This document shows positions 48,501-63,500 of a stretch of 64,000 bases of DNA, piece after piece. A program made the translations under genes and the position numbers. Under the pieces are notes generated by a model. It made no database searches. It saw only the letters and a list, made by a program, of their open reading frames with translations, and was not told the origin of the DNA. This DNA comes from Wuchereria bancrofti (Eukaryota; Nematoda; Chromadorea; Rhabditida; Onchocercidae): positions 4,448,399-4,512,398 of the forward strand of contig SSBO01000001.1 of NCBI GenBank assembly GCA_005281725.1, read 5' to 3'. How positions within the stretch are numbered: the stretch's first letter is position 1; each line of letters begins with the position of its first letter.

Positions 48501-51500
48501 CATGATTCAGATGTAGAAGTATCCTAAAGTGCTTCTTTGAAGCTTGATAAATTGCACAAAGTTATAATTCTCAAAAAATAGATCGGAAAAATTTGTGAAA
48601 GACGACTTTAAGGAAAATTATTGAAAAAACTATCAATGAAAAGGAATGATTCTTTTGTATCAAGGAATTTTTTTAGCCTTTTAAATTGCAATAATTACTA
48701 GTTTTATAACAGATGTAATTTTTTTTCTGCCTCCTGAGGATTTCATAAAGTATTTAAATACTGGGAGCAGTATGTAAATACTATTTAAATGTATATCATT
48801 TCCAGTACACTTTCCCGTTATCATCGGCAATGTTCAAATCCTCACACAAAAGTTTGTTACCATTTTGTCCACCACGATTAACGGTTGAGAAATTAAATCC
48901 CGTTCATTGGGCTCGAGTACCTAATGAATGTTTACGCACAACAGCTCTTAAACTTTCTGATTTTAGAGGTAAATTTTGATTTTTGGTAATTATTTCTCAG
49001 CCTAATCTCTAAATGTAATTGTAGAAATAAAAGAAATTGAAATTTTATGACTATAACTGCGATAACGAATAGTTTTTTTTTATCATGCGGACACTGGTAA
49101 CAGCATCTGAATATTGTTTTTTTTTTTTTCTTTTATAAATGATTAAACTATGCGATGATGTAGACCAGTCGAGCAGATTCCAAAAATGCTGAGCAGATTC
49201 GAAAAATCTTTAGAAACCAGATTTAGTTTATCAAATTCTGTGCAACTAACTTCCAAACTTTAATTGCATTAGAAGGTATAGAGCTCCTCAAGACGGGCGT
49301 ACAATTTTGCATGGTTAAAATCTTCTGCACATTCTAGGCTGGTCTGTTCTCTGTGATGATCCAGTGCGCATAATGTCCATTTACGTACCGGAAAAGGACA
49401 CTAGCTATGACATTCTGGAAATGATTGAACATAATGATTTGTTGACATTCCATCGACAAACTCTCAACCTATATTGTAAATTAGCAGCGCATGGAAATCA
49501 GAAAGTAGCGCATATTTTATGCTCACATGTTGACGAAGATCAGATTCTGTATGCAGTGAAGAGTCATTGTAAATTTTGAAGCATTTTCAAACGTGTGAAA
49601 ATTTAAAGAGGATTGGAATTCCTGATCGATCGGCATCCGAGATCCTACCAAGATCATTATCTTTCCAATTTACTTTAGTCCTAGTATTCAGTACTTTTCG
49701 GAGAAGGAATCAAAATTCTGAAATTTCTCTTGTCAGCTCATACTACAAATTTTCCGATTTTCCCAGATTTTATGACAGTAGCAATAGTATAAGCTGTGAA
49801 AATTCCAATAGTGCATTTTTAGATCTTTCGGGACCTCTTCGGCAAGGATTCCACGATTTCCTTATAGCCGTTCACTTACGAACATATGTTAATGCACGTC
49901 AATCTACCACCCATGAATATGTTATTCCATTAAAACAAAATCACGAAATCAAAAACGTCTTTCATCCAGAGATTGAGGATCGTTTTCCCCAAATTCTCGG
50001 ACCGACAATTTCCATTCGACCAGTAATAGTGTGCAGTGAAGTGCGCAGCAAGTAAGTTGCATGTAATTAATATTGAGTTATAAAATCAAGTTTCGGTAAG
50101 TTAAGATCGAAAACACGGCTATAAGATTAATAATCTCTTTCTACAAGAAATGAATAATTTTTCTTGACTGTTATAGTTCCGAAATTCAAGTTAACGACTG
50201 GATAAAAAAGGAGGAGACTTAACGTTTTTAAAAGTAATTGTCAAAGTCTGTTTCAATTCGATTTTGTATTGGCGATACATCGCTTTCACTTGACATTGTC
50301 GATGTAACTGTTTTCTGAGTTTCCCATTATTTCATCTGATGAGAGATTTCAACAGTGACGGAAATTTGCAGTGTTGTTGCTTAATTTATTGAATTTAAAT
50401 TTGCATAAATTACTTTTGGCTTTTAGTTTTGGGTTGGACGCGGAATCAAAGCTTTTACCCCCTGCGTTCAACTTCGTTGCTTTGAAGGCTCATGTTATGT
50501 CAGCGTTAAGTAGCGCAACCGAACATGCTGTTATCAGTTGCAGGGATTTAATCGGTGGAAACTGTTTAAATCATTTTGAGTAAGCTTCAAGAATGTCAAA
50601 CTTTTTTCTGTGAAAAAGGGACAACATGACTACAACGGGTAGGCAGTTAGGGTGCAAATGATTATTCAGAAAGATAATTCATTCACAACAGTTAGAAATG
50701 AATAGTTTGGGTTCGAAGAAAGGAAAAGCTTCACTTTACTTTATTTACTGGAAAAAGAAATAGATGATATAGAGATGGAATAAAATGCTCTGCATGCAAT
50801 TTAAATTCAAGATATTCTAATATTTCAGACCACTTTTCAAGTTGTTTAATTCTCTGTTAGTAATCGGAATATTTGATGACGATGATCTGAAAGATGTTAT
50901 GAAATTAATTCATCCTATTGCTTTTGATGAAAATTATGTGCCAGGTTTGATTTTAAATAAATAGCAAATCAAAAAATTAGAATTGGAAAAGTAAATATGG
51001 TATATTTTTTTCTGACTTAATCAAATATTTAATATCGGAAATCCTTGCAAAAATCTTGTAGTCCGTGTTCTTTCGAATCAAATTTCAGTTATTTAAATTT
51101 CAAGAGGTAAGAAGTCTTGGATCTTAGTAAAAAAAATGGGATTATGTTGGTGTCAAAAAATCAAAATAGATGGTGAATTTTTAAAACTTTGTTTTTCTAA
51201 ATAACTCTGAACGATAGCTTTGCTTTCCTTTTTGTTCAGGTTTGAAACAAAAAGGTTTGACAGAAATTGAGTTGGCAGAGGGTGTGAAAATTCAGCTTAC
51301 AATTATCCTTGAAAATATCTGCAACATGCAACTGAGGCATCGGGTTGAATCGTTGGTTTCATTCGCTGCTGGATTTGTCAGTGATTTGCAGCAAGATCAG
51401 TTTTCCAGGTTTATTGTTTTGTTATAAAAATTTGGAATAGTTTTTGAAAATTACTCCTTTTAAACAAATTGGATTAGTGAAGTAACCTCTTATAAGTTAA

Positions 51501-54500
51501 AGAATTTTCTAAATTTATGGATTTTGAAGATATATGTCGATCAAACAGACAGATATGACACCAGCTGAAGCAGCCAGGCGTACCAAAGAATTTCGATGTC
51601 CACCCCGAGAGCAAGTATGGCTAATATATGTTAAAAACGAAATCTCATTTCTAATTCTGAAATAAAATCCTGCCAATGATTAATTTGCACTTTTGTTTTT
51701 AATTTCATTTTATTATCCAAAATTTCTTTCAACTTTCTAATAATATTTTGATATTACTGTCTCTTCCTTGAATAGATGTTTCGGTTAATGAAATGCAAAG
51801 CGGTACCGGACGATAGTATAGGCATAATGTTGGATGATGAAACGGAATACGACCAATGTCCAATGAATGAGACATTGCAGCAACAACTAAGGTTTGTGCA
51901 CACCTATAAAGAGGCAACAAAGACATAGAATTATTTGTAGAATGTAAGATTACCTGTGTTTTTGACAAAAATGCTTTAACTAATATTCAAAGTTAAAACT
52001 CGGCCGTACCGTTTAAAAAAAAAAAATTATAAGCATCCTTAACAATGATCCAAGTTTATAGAATGGTCAAGAATGTGTTTTTGTTTAGTTTCAAGTTTGG
52101 ATAAATCCATTTCCAATTCTTTCTAATGTTATTCTGTTTTAGAGAATTTTGTTCGCTATTAGTGGGCAGAGTAGGATGCGCAAAGAATGAAGAGCGTAAT
52201 AAGCTCTCAGAGTTGGTGATTCTGGAAGAAGCCAATTCATGGGTGGATCAGTTGGCGCAGCTTGTTATTCGGGTACCTCCACCATTCACTGGCGAAGATA
52301 AAAGCATGAGTCATAATGGAACAGAAAGTTTTAGGTTCGGAAAAATTTTAATTTTCAGTTGCAGCTGTTCTAATGATATAACGATATTCACACTTAAGTT
52401 TATGCGTAATAACGATTGTACCGTTGCTTTGATCTAGTAAATTTAGCTCGTAAATATATCTAGTAAATTTAGCTAGTAAATTTAGGTATATGATTTGCAC
52501 AATGCTGAAGTCTTGGGCAACGTCTTCAGTGATCGAAAGTAACGAGTTGATCCGAAAGATGTTCAGTCTTCTTTTGCGCCAGTATACTGGTGTTGCTGAG
52601 GTGAGTAGAAGCGTTGTTTCAAATTTTTAGTTTAGCTTAAATAAGCCGATTGAAAATATTGGTTGAAAAGGTAGCACTGTAGCACGAGAATGCAAACTTT
52701 TTATGGTTTATCTCTATCTTTTCATTAAAGTTAAATGAAATGGAAGAGGCGAGCAAAAGGAAAATAATTTCTTGGGATCATTAACATCAGAAATAAGTTA
52801 TCTCAAAAACTTGTATCTTTCATTATTTGACGCATTTTACTCAAGTTATTTAATTTTCAAATTTTTAAATTGAACTGAAGATGACAACTCATCTTTTTGT
52901 GACCATTTGCGCTCGATGATACTCAAAATAGATAAATATGGGCTTGGAAGAACACGCATCTACATGCAACATTAATCGTTTCCCGAAATTTTGATCCATT
53001 GACTTTTGCAGATGATAAAGGCTTTGTCGCAAACATATGTGTTGCACGAACGTAATATAGAGGATGTACAAGATTTCATTGAAAATTTGGTCCAAGTTCG
53101 GGAGCTGCTTAGTGTGCAATTTGAAAGTGCTGAAGAAGCGATCTTAAAAAGGGGATTGTGGTAAGGAGCGATTTCTTGAGCTCTCGTAGATTTTTAAGGA
53201 ACTTATTAATTATTTTGTATACTTACTGCTTTATGTGGGATAGACTTGCTGGAAATACTAATGAAAAAATGGCTCAGATTTAGGGTTACTTATAAAATTG
53301 TTGGTTTAATCGTTTGGACCCAATTGTTGTTCTTCTAGTAGTCCTGATTTACAGCTATCTTCTAAACTTTTCAAGGAAACTAATGAACAACCGCATTTTC
53401 TTTCAACATCCTGACCTGATGCGTCTTCTAACAGTGCATGAAAATGTAATGTCCATTATGATAAACGTCCTCACAGCACAACAAGGAGCTACAAATCATG
53501 GCGAGCATACAGAACATGTCGAAAATATGGGAGATATTGTAAATGCACAAGAATCTAAGGTAAGGTAAAGATAGTTTGATACAATGGGAATAACATTAAT
53601 CTGAACCTATTCGAACAAAAAGGATTTAAATTGGAAGGGGAAGAGACTACAGGTAGAGTTAATAAATCTGATCTAATGGCTTTTATATACCAAAAATCTA
53701 AAGATCTTGACAGATGAATTCAATGACACGATATTTAAAAAATTAATAAAATCTGGACTGACTAGGCTTCTAGACTTGAACGGAATTGAATTTGTGTGCC
53801 AAATCTCTACACTGTTGCTATCTAATTTCTGTAATCTCTACATTTAAAAGTGATGGGGCATTGATATCACAAGTGCTGTTAATTACATAAATGGATATAT
53901 TAATTTCACTTTTTTAATTTCAGGATGCGTCTGAAATGGTTGTTGCGTGCTCACGTTTCCTATGTTACTTCTGTCGAACTTCTCGTCAAAATCAAAAAGC
54001 CATGTTTGAGCATCTATCGTTTTTGTTGGATAATGCAACTATGCTTCTTGCAAGACCAAGCTTGCGAGGTGAACAAGCCTATTCATTTCTAGAATTTATT
54101 CGCCTTTATTCAATTGATTTTCCTATTCAGTACATGAATTTTCTAAATGCCTTGAAAGGTAATTTTTATTTTTTTGCAAATCATAGGTTCTGTGCCACTT
54201 GATATTGCATATTCGAGCTTCATGGACAATAATGAATTGGCTTTGGCTTTGAAAGAGGAAGAACTGGATAAAGTTGCAGTATATCTTAGCAGGTGTGGAT
54301 TGCAGGTGAGAAAGATCCATATTTTAAATAACTTTTATTTGAAAAGAAGGATTTCTAAGTGTTTTAAAGTGCTTTAAAGTAAAAGCAGTGGCCTGCAATG
54401 GCCTGCATGGTATTACTGAACTGAAAATACTGCGTCTAATTTTTGATATTATTAAAGAATGTTATTATAGTCATTTTCAAAGGCTACTTTTTCACTTTTC

Positions 54501-57500
54501 AGCCAAATTTAGAATTGGTCGCTAAAGGTTATCCAGATATTGGTTGGGATCCAGTGGAGGGTGAACGGTACATCGACTTCTTGCGATTCTGTGTTTGGAT
54601 CAATGGAGAAAGTGTCGAAGAAAATGCAAATTTAGTGATACGGTTATTGATTCGTCGGCCGGAATGTCTTGGTGTTGCGCTGAAAGGTGAAGGACAAGGA
54701 CTATTCTCGGCGTTTAAGGTAACTTCTGTTTTTTGACCGATCTAATATGTTACATAAAATTAACGCTTTGGAGAACCAAATTAGTAAATATTAAAAAGAA
54801 GCCCTCACAAAAATCATGTAAAGAATTCGCACTTAGAATTTTAAGCGGATTTCAAGATTGTGAGAAAATTTAACTTGCTGCAATTATTATGAAGGAAGTG
54901 GAAATAAAATTTGTAACTTCTATAAAGTATTGAGAGCTTAAGACATTTAATCAATATGTTTTTTAAAAGTTGGAATGAGTCTGAATTTCGGAACAATTTT
55001 TGCAGGAGGCAATCGAACTTTCAGAGGATATCCGGACGTTGGAAGAGAATAAAAATTGTACTGTCATCCATAATGCGCTATTGAGAGAACAGCCGTACTC
55101 GCTAATTTTTTTATTTAATTTTAAATTCTTTATTTTGAACTGTCGCAAAAAGTTGAACTTTGGACTTTTTAAAATTTCAAATAAGTATGAAAATGACAGT
55201 GGTCAGTGGTGCAATTCTTATCATTTTTAATTTTCATTTGCTTTCAGACATTATCCAAACAAAGAGACAGAAGGTGAAGATTATGTTGACCTTGGAGCTG
55301 CAACGCTTGACTTCTATTCTTCGCTCGTTGATTTGCTCGCTAAATGTGCTCCCGATAAAATTAACATACAAGTAATTCTGAATTGCAATGTTTTTGTGAG
55401 TTCAAGCTATGTAACAAACCAGAAAAATCGAACATAATTTTTCAGGCTGGAAAAGGAGACTGTATGCGAGCCCGCGCTATATTGCGCTCGCTGATTTCGT
55501 TAGATGATTTGGGTCAAATCCTAGCCTTGCGTTTTACTATACCAAATTTGATAACTTCAGTAGTGACAGATGGTTAATTTTAATTTTATTTTTTAATTGG
55601 TACTTTAGGAGTTGCTTAATTTTATGCTTAATTTTAAGTAGTCTTTTTCTGAAAACCCATTGTTGCTTCCATATGTATAGATGTTCTAAATTAACATTTC
55701 TTGAGTTAAACTTTCAAGTTCCATTTAATGACTAGATTTGAATTTAATTCAAGACTAAAGTATTTTGAAAAAAACCAGTTACTAACAGAAAAAACAGTAA
55801 AAAAAAGTACATGAGTAAGGGAACGTATGAAGCACATGGCCTGTACGATAACATTAGAGTCAAAGAAAAACTAGAATCACAGAGTAAAAGATATTTATTC
55901 AGTTGACCTCTGAAGTTTGTCCTGAATAATTCCTATCTTCAGATATTAGAATGCAGAATGCAAATTCTAAAAATATGAAAAACTGCAAATTCCTCTCTCC
56001 TGATCGTCCTCATTTTCTCTTAATTGTCACTGCCGGACTTAATCAGATTTTAGCATATCAATAAAGCAGACATCTGATAAAGTATCATTTGATACATTAA
56101 AAAGGAGAAAAAGAAGAGCGGAAGAATGAGTGTCTTTCTCCTTTTTATACTACATGTATTTCATTTTGACTTTAAAATTAAGATGTGTGTGTCCCCAATT
56201 CTTTATCCGATTTCTGAGAAATGATCTTAATCATCAGCACTGGTTTCATTTATGAACTTGAAAGGATCGATTAATCCAACGTTAAGATGATTTCCATTTC
56301 GAATTGTTCACACAACACTGATTCCATTCGAATCAACTAAACTAATTTATCATAAATTTCTTTCTCTGTCTTCATCTAATTGCAGATATTGATTTTTTAA
56401 ATACATTTAAAGTGAACTGTAAGTTTAGATGGTTCACAGTGTTTATGGTAAAGCTTCCTTATGTTGCTTTCAGAATGCTTGGACAAATTTTGCTGGTATG
56501 TTAGAAAAATGCAGCTATACCTCGGTAGTCACAGCAGATGATTTCTTTATAGTAATTAGTTTTGGCTATAGACAATGGCAGTTGCTTATAACCAAAACTA
56601 CCCTACTAGTAACCTATTGGTTTTCTCCAGCTATAAATTTGAAGGTTTTGGAATGATTAGCTTAAAATTCCATTCCATGTTCTATTGTGTCAAAATTGTT
56701 CGTAAATTTAGAATAAACAATTGGTGATGTAATTCTTATTTAATAGTTGTTTTTAAAGGTCAATATGAGTTCATTCTCTTCTGATTTATGCTTCTGCTAT
56801 TAATTGGGAAAATGTTTTAGCGTACTTTTCATATAGAGAAAAATTAATATTGCAGATGTTGGGCCATTACCCGGTCTTCTTCCAAATCATAAACAGTCAG
56901 TTCTTCTATTCCTGGATCGTGTTTATGGTATCGATTCACAAGAAATGCTTTTCCATTTTCTCGAAAAAAGTTTCCTACCAGATCTTCGAGCTGCTACGAT
57001 GATGGATTCGGTTAGTTTGTATGAGGAATATTATCATCTGCGAAGAAAATTCATACATTCTCTTCTTTACTAATGCAATTTTTTTTAAATGAATTCTTCG
57101 AGGTTTCAATGTTTATATGAAAAATTCAAGTCATATCTTTAAGATCACCAATATCTTTGCTACCAAAAATACATACCTTAAAAAGCGGCAATTAAAGTTT
57201 TTTAGAATTAATTTTTAATTTTGCTATTTAATTGAAAGTGCTCTACCTGTCACTACTTTGCAGCCATCCTCTGTAGAAAGTGATACGGCGTTAGCACTGA
57301 ATCGTTATCTGTGCAACGCTGTGCTACCTTTACTTACCAATCATTCATATTACTTTGCTGACGCTGAACATCATGCTGCACTTCTCGATACTACGTTGCA
57401 TACGGTTATCTACCTTTCAATTAAAAAAACTTCGTTGTCCTAGAATGAGAATGCTGAAAATTTTTTTGATTATCAATTGAAAAAAATTTTATCAATTTGA

Positions 57501-60500
57501 CAGTTATCTTGAAGAATATTAATAAATTTGCTAATTGTGGGTACGAAATTTCTTTAACCACTTTTTTCACTCTAGGTCTATAGCATGAATCATTTGCGAT
57601 CATTGACTAAAAATCAACGTGATGCGGTATCAGATTTCCTGGTTGCCATCACTCGTGAACTTCCACCACCAATGATGGTGAAATTGATGCGCAAAGTTAT
57701 CACTGATATCCAGGAAATGGATGAGAATCTTTTGGTTCCACTGCGAGTATGTTTTGAGTTAACATATGAGTGGGAGAAGCCACAACTTCTATATAATATA
57801 CTCTGGTTATCGTAGCAATTTTACCTTCATTACTAAATGAATATCAGAAGTGTCACAAGTGGTATCTGTAATTCTTAAATTTGCTAATATTAGCGGATCT
57901 TCACTTTATGTTCATTTAATTTATGTGAAGTTATATTTGAAACAAGTAGCCAACACTGACTAACTAACTCATAGATTCTAACACTACATTACGAACGTTG
58001 TACGAAATATTATGGATCGGGGAATATTTATGGAATGGCTTCTGAGACAGAAAAGAGATTATCCATGTTACTGTTCTATGCTATTTTCGATTCGCTTGGT
58101 AGTAAACAGTATGATCCGGAACTGTTTGGAAAAGCTCTTCCGTGTCTGACTGCTATTGGTATATTTTTGATTTTATTATGACAAGTTAGGATAATTTGAA
58201 TACCTCTTTTCTTTTCTTCCATCTGTTTCCCATCTTCCTATTTTTTATCACGTTAATTTTCCTTCTATGTTTCTACTATATGAATGCTTTTATTTTTCAT
58301 GTCAGGCTGGGAATTTTGAAATTCTTTAGGAATTTAATGAAAGGAATAAAAATTAATTATAATCCTAGGCTCAGCAATATCGCCGGATTATACGCTGACA
58401 ACTACCGGCGACGATACGGACAAGATTCAGAAAACGAAAGATCGCGGAATCTGGAATCCGGATCCGGTTGATGTCAGTGAAGTTCACTTTGATGATGACT
58501 TAAAATCAGTCGTAGCCAAATTTGCAGAACATTTTCATGACTCATGGGCCAGCAGGAAGGTAAAAGCTTTTTACAAATAGTGCAACATATACTAAGTTTA
58601 ACATAGTGAATATAAAAATTGAAGTTTCGTACTAATCAATCTCAGGTGAGTTCTTGTTGAAATTTTAATTATAATGTGTTGTATGAAGATTTCTTGTGTT
58701 AATTCATTAATAACAGCCAGTCGATTGAAATTGTCAGACTGAAGTAAGATTTCTGAAGCGATGTATTTAACTCTTTACAGATCGAAAAAGGTTGGAATTA
58801 CGGTGAGCTGTATTCACGTCAAGCTCTCACGCATCCAAGATTAAAACCTTTCGTATTCTTGCCCGATTTCGTAAGTGTTTATTATTTATTGAGTTTCTTC
58901 CCATAAAAAAGTGAAAATTACAGGAAGCAATTTTTCACGAGATTGAGGTGAAAATTTTACCTCAACGAAGGACAGAAAATTTAGTAACTAAGCGAATAAA
59001 TCGAATCTGGAAAAATTGAATTTACTGTGCTGATAAGTGGAAGCATGGATATTTCTATTATCCCTTTTTTCTTTTGGTATTGAAGAATGAATTTATAGGA
59101 AAAAAACTTCTATCAAGAGCGTTGTGCGGAATGTTTGCGTGCTCTGTTGGTATGGAATTACTCGATTGAATTAACGGATCATGATGCTGCCGATAAAGCT
59201 GTTCAAAATAATACTTCCTTGGGCAGCTCGAGTAAGTGTTTTTATTAGTAAGGTAAAAAAAACTTCTGTGAAGATGAATACGATATTAGGCCATCTCAAA
59301 TCTGCAAAGAAACGCTATTGCAAGAACACAAAAACATAGGAAATGCATTAGAATAACGCTGTATATTTTTTGATGATCTACCCACCCACCACATAGGAGT
59401 AATTAGTAGCATTTCTACTCAGCTGTACTCGACAAACGATCAGCATAATTTCAGTTCGAGTTATTCTAACAGGATTTCGAGCAAAATCCGTGATGTAATT
59501 AACAGATAATTTTTTAAAAATATTGAGAAGCAAATTCATTTCAATTTGCAGTTGGAAATTTCAATCCCAAACCAGTAGACTTGTCGAATATGACGCTGGA
59601 AAAAGATATGACGGGCATTGCGGAAAAGATGGCGGAAGAGTCTCACAAGATATGGGCTAAAAAGGTTTGTATGTCAAAAGTGGTTTGTTCTTCATTTAAT
59701 ATAATTTTCTCATTTTAAGAAATATATTATCTTAATATAACGAATCAAGATTTGTTCAATTTTTTAGGTGCTCGCTGATTTAAATAGAGGAGGTACTATG
59801 CCACCACAACTTGTGCCATGGGATTTGTTGACCGATTTTGAACGTCGAAAAGATCGATTTCGAGCTGCAGAAATTCTGAAATTCCTTCAATACCATGGAT
59901 ATCGCGTTTGGAGGTAGATATTTGCTGAATTCTTATCAGTCTATCAAAAGCTCTTCTCAAGACAAGAATATTTATTGGTTTGAAGTACTCAAGAATATAA
60001 ATGCAAGCAATTTTTATTACAGTTTAAATAAGTCTGAGCCATCCGCAGAACGTGTCAAAATTGATAGTGAACGTAGTTCAGTGGAGAAACGATTTGCATA
60101 TAATTTGCTGAAGAAACTAATCCAATATCTGGAGCAGGCATCCTTAAAAATGAAGACAATTAAGCCTAGTCAGGAGCTCACACGTCAGAACAGTTTTAGG
60201 AAAGAAGGCCAAGATGTGAAGTTCTTCGAAAAAGTTAGTGCTTTTCACATTCCTAGATTTTGTTCTTTTCAGTTTTCTGAAGTATGATTATTCTTCGTGA
60301 ATTTAAGGTAGTATTACCCTTGATGCATGCATATTTTAATGCACATAAGAATTATTTCTTGGCTAATAGCAGTTTCGTGCAAATCGGAATGGCTTCCGAT
60401 AAGGAAAAAGAAATGGTTGCAAAGTAAGTTCTTGGTTTAGAGCTATTCAGTTATATGAAATTATGACTGTTTTTTTTTTTTTTTTATAGCATTTTTCTTG

Positions 60501-63500
60501 CTTTCAAAAATATCCATTAAACCGAATATGTAAAACATTAAATTTTTGGAAAAATTCGATTTCTAATTCTCCTAAATTTTCTTAGTTTCAATTCCATGTC
60601 AGCACTACTTTCATTCCTACTTTTTACTTAAATAAAATTCATTAAGATTTCAAATCGTGTAATATTGAATAATTTTTATATTAACAGCTTATTTTGTCGA
60701 CTAGCATCGCTACTTCGTTTTAAAAATCATGCTTTCGGAAATGTTGCAAAGATAACCGTACGATGTTTGCAAGGTCTTATCCAATCACTCGATTTGAGGT
60801 ATGTTATTCAGGAAATCTGAATTATCATCAATAGCATTAATGTTTTGACTTGGATTTTCAAGTTTTTTGTAATTTTATATTAAATTTCCTTCCAGAACAT
60901 TAGTGAAAATAAATTCGGATATTGTGCGCACTGGTTTATTGACATTTTTCAATAATTGTGCCGATGATCTGTTCTCCGCTGTCGAAGAACTTCAAAATGG
61001 TGGACAGTACTCGTTATTACGAGGCCAAAATTTGAAATCTTGGGTATCACTGGAATTCGCCAATCAGATGATTATTCCTGTACTGACAACGATGTTTGTA
61101 CATTTGGCTATAAATCATTTTGGCAGTGATTTATTACGTTAGTTTATAATATGTTTTTTCCAAAGTTTTAGAAATTCATTGAACTTTTAACGGCTTGCTT
61201 CACAAAATCTACTTACATTGTTATTTGTGACTTCATTTTGTTTTCCAGTGGATGAAATTCAAGCAGCATGTTACAAAATTCTGGACAGTGCATATCTTCT
61301 GAATAGTTTAGCAGCAACTACTTCGCAAAGGAAATCAATTGCTTATGAAATGGATAAGTATGTATTGCTCTTTTAAATAAGAACCGGAGCGAAAAAGTAC
61401 GGAATGAAAGGTCTTTAAAACTTTCTGTTCAGAATATTGAGAAATACTCGTACTCACTCATAGGCTGTAATTTATAACGCTATAAATCTTATTATAGACA
61501 TCGTCCAGCTCTTGGTCAGTGTCTTGCAGCATTCGCTGGTTGTTTCCCTGTAGCCTTTTTGGAAGATAAATTTAATAAAAATAATAAATATTCGTTATTG
61601 GCTAAGACGCAAGATCAATCTGTACAAGTACAAGGTTCGTTGAATTGAACTGAAAATTGATGAAGGTAAGAAAGTCATAATTGTATGAATAATTATGCAA
61701 GTAAGAGATATTTTCAAGCAAAGTTTGCAAGTTTTCATTACACGCTACAAATCTTTTTGAATATTACTTTTTTTTGTCAGATTTAATAATAAATTTACAA
61801 ATGGGTTTGGTATGGTTAAATGGAAACTGATTCATCCAGTACTCTGATGAATTAGATTAGTTTAATCTTTTAGAAATGTTGCAAAATCTGTTGGCACATA
61901 TTCCTCAACTGGATAAATTATTAATGGAAGTGGAGCAAATAGGACAATCAGGTGCCATGTATCGCGAGCAACCAGCTGCTTACGATGTCGATTTACCACT
62001 TATTTGTTCTTACTTAACTTACTGGTGGCAACTTGGCCCCGACAGCACTAATCGAGCGACGTAAGATCTATTCAACTTGTATTCGATGTTCAAAAGCTAC
62101 ATTTCTATCAAATATTATTCTCATGATAGAAGTCATTTTCTGAAATTGAGTGATATGTTGCTTTCTTATTAGGTCCAAAATCAGCTCGGCAGAACTTCCT
62201 TGCATCAATATATTAATTCCATTTTCTTCAGTATTTCTGTAGTGATTCAGTGATGCTTCATGCAGAAATATAACTTTGAAATTTTAATTTCCAATATTTA
62301 GAGTCGAACGGATCATCTCATTTATTAATTTCCAGTTACATTTTATCGGTAAACCCTTAGCTTTTTTTCCACAGAACCTTTGATTTTAGTGTTCCAGTCA
62401 CGGATGTTGGTAATGAACATATCAATCGAATTTTCCGTGCACTTCTCCAGATGATTCATAATCACATTGGTGTAGAAAATGCTTCCTGGCTTTGTCGGAT
62501 TAATTTTTTCTCCGTTCAAATTATACCATACGTGAGCTGCGATGCAGTGAAGGATTATATGCTTCCAGTTGCAGAACGCCTAAGGCGCTTGGCGGAAAAA
62601 GCATACAGAGAAGAAGAACATATGCGTACTCATCCTGATGATGCTGATGAAGGCACCGTTGCTGAGGTAACAGTAAAATGGTTTTTTCCAAATATATTTT
62701 GTCCCAAAGAAAAGATGTAATGTTGTAAATTAAGAGTATAAGTGTTATAAAGGATTAAAGACAATAATTGCAACACGCATTGCACAGTGTGTCGCGATGG
62801 AATGCATGTTGCATGCATTTGATAATTGATAATAGATCAAGTCGCTTTTATTTCAATGCTGTATTCTTAATTACGCCCAGTAGCTTTCAGGATAACGCTC
62901 ATCTCGTACGGGACGTATACGCCTACTTTCCAATTTTAATGAAATATACAGATTTGCATCGGGCACAGTGGCTAAAATCACCGTCTTGGGAAACAGATGG
63001 TGTTTACGAGAATGTTGCTATAATTTTCAAAGTTAGTGTAATTTTAAAGTCTTTGAAGCATTTGAAGTATGGTATTTTCTTTTAAAGAAAAAAAGCATGT
63101 TCAAACTACCAAATTGATTTATGGTCGAACTTAGAACGATCAGCTTAATACTTATTTAACAATAACTATGGTCACTGTCTGGTTACGAGTGGTAACAAAA
63201 ATTGATGCAAAAATCTTTCCGTTTTTGTAACGTATGTATTCTAGATCTGGTCTCTTTCACAGCACTTTAAGCGTGAAGAATTAAATTTTATGGCTCAATA
63301 TGAGGATGAATCGGTAGCTGGTGGTACTGGTGAAATGAAAACTGGAAAAGCTGCTATTGCGGAACGTAAAAAGAAGCGACGTGAAGGACAGGTACTAAAA
63401 TGGATTGTGAGAAAAGTATTGAGATTTGTGTACATTTTGATTTGTTTTAGATTGGATTAGAACAAAGCTATGAATTTATTTAGATGCGCAAAGACAAGCA

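Noticed and set aside
49569..49822. Coding use of the open frame through this unc-68 interval
   Set aside because: The frame is open but not continuous with the preceding exon (TGA soon after 49568). GTAAAT to TTTTTAG splicing restores the conserved [12 protein letters not shown] junction.
56429..56656. 75-codon ORF in a long unc-68 intron as an extra exon
   Set aside because: No flanking splice sites match the phase-1 junction and RyR homology is continuous without it.
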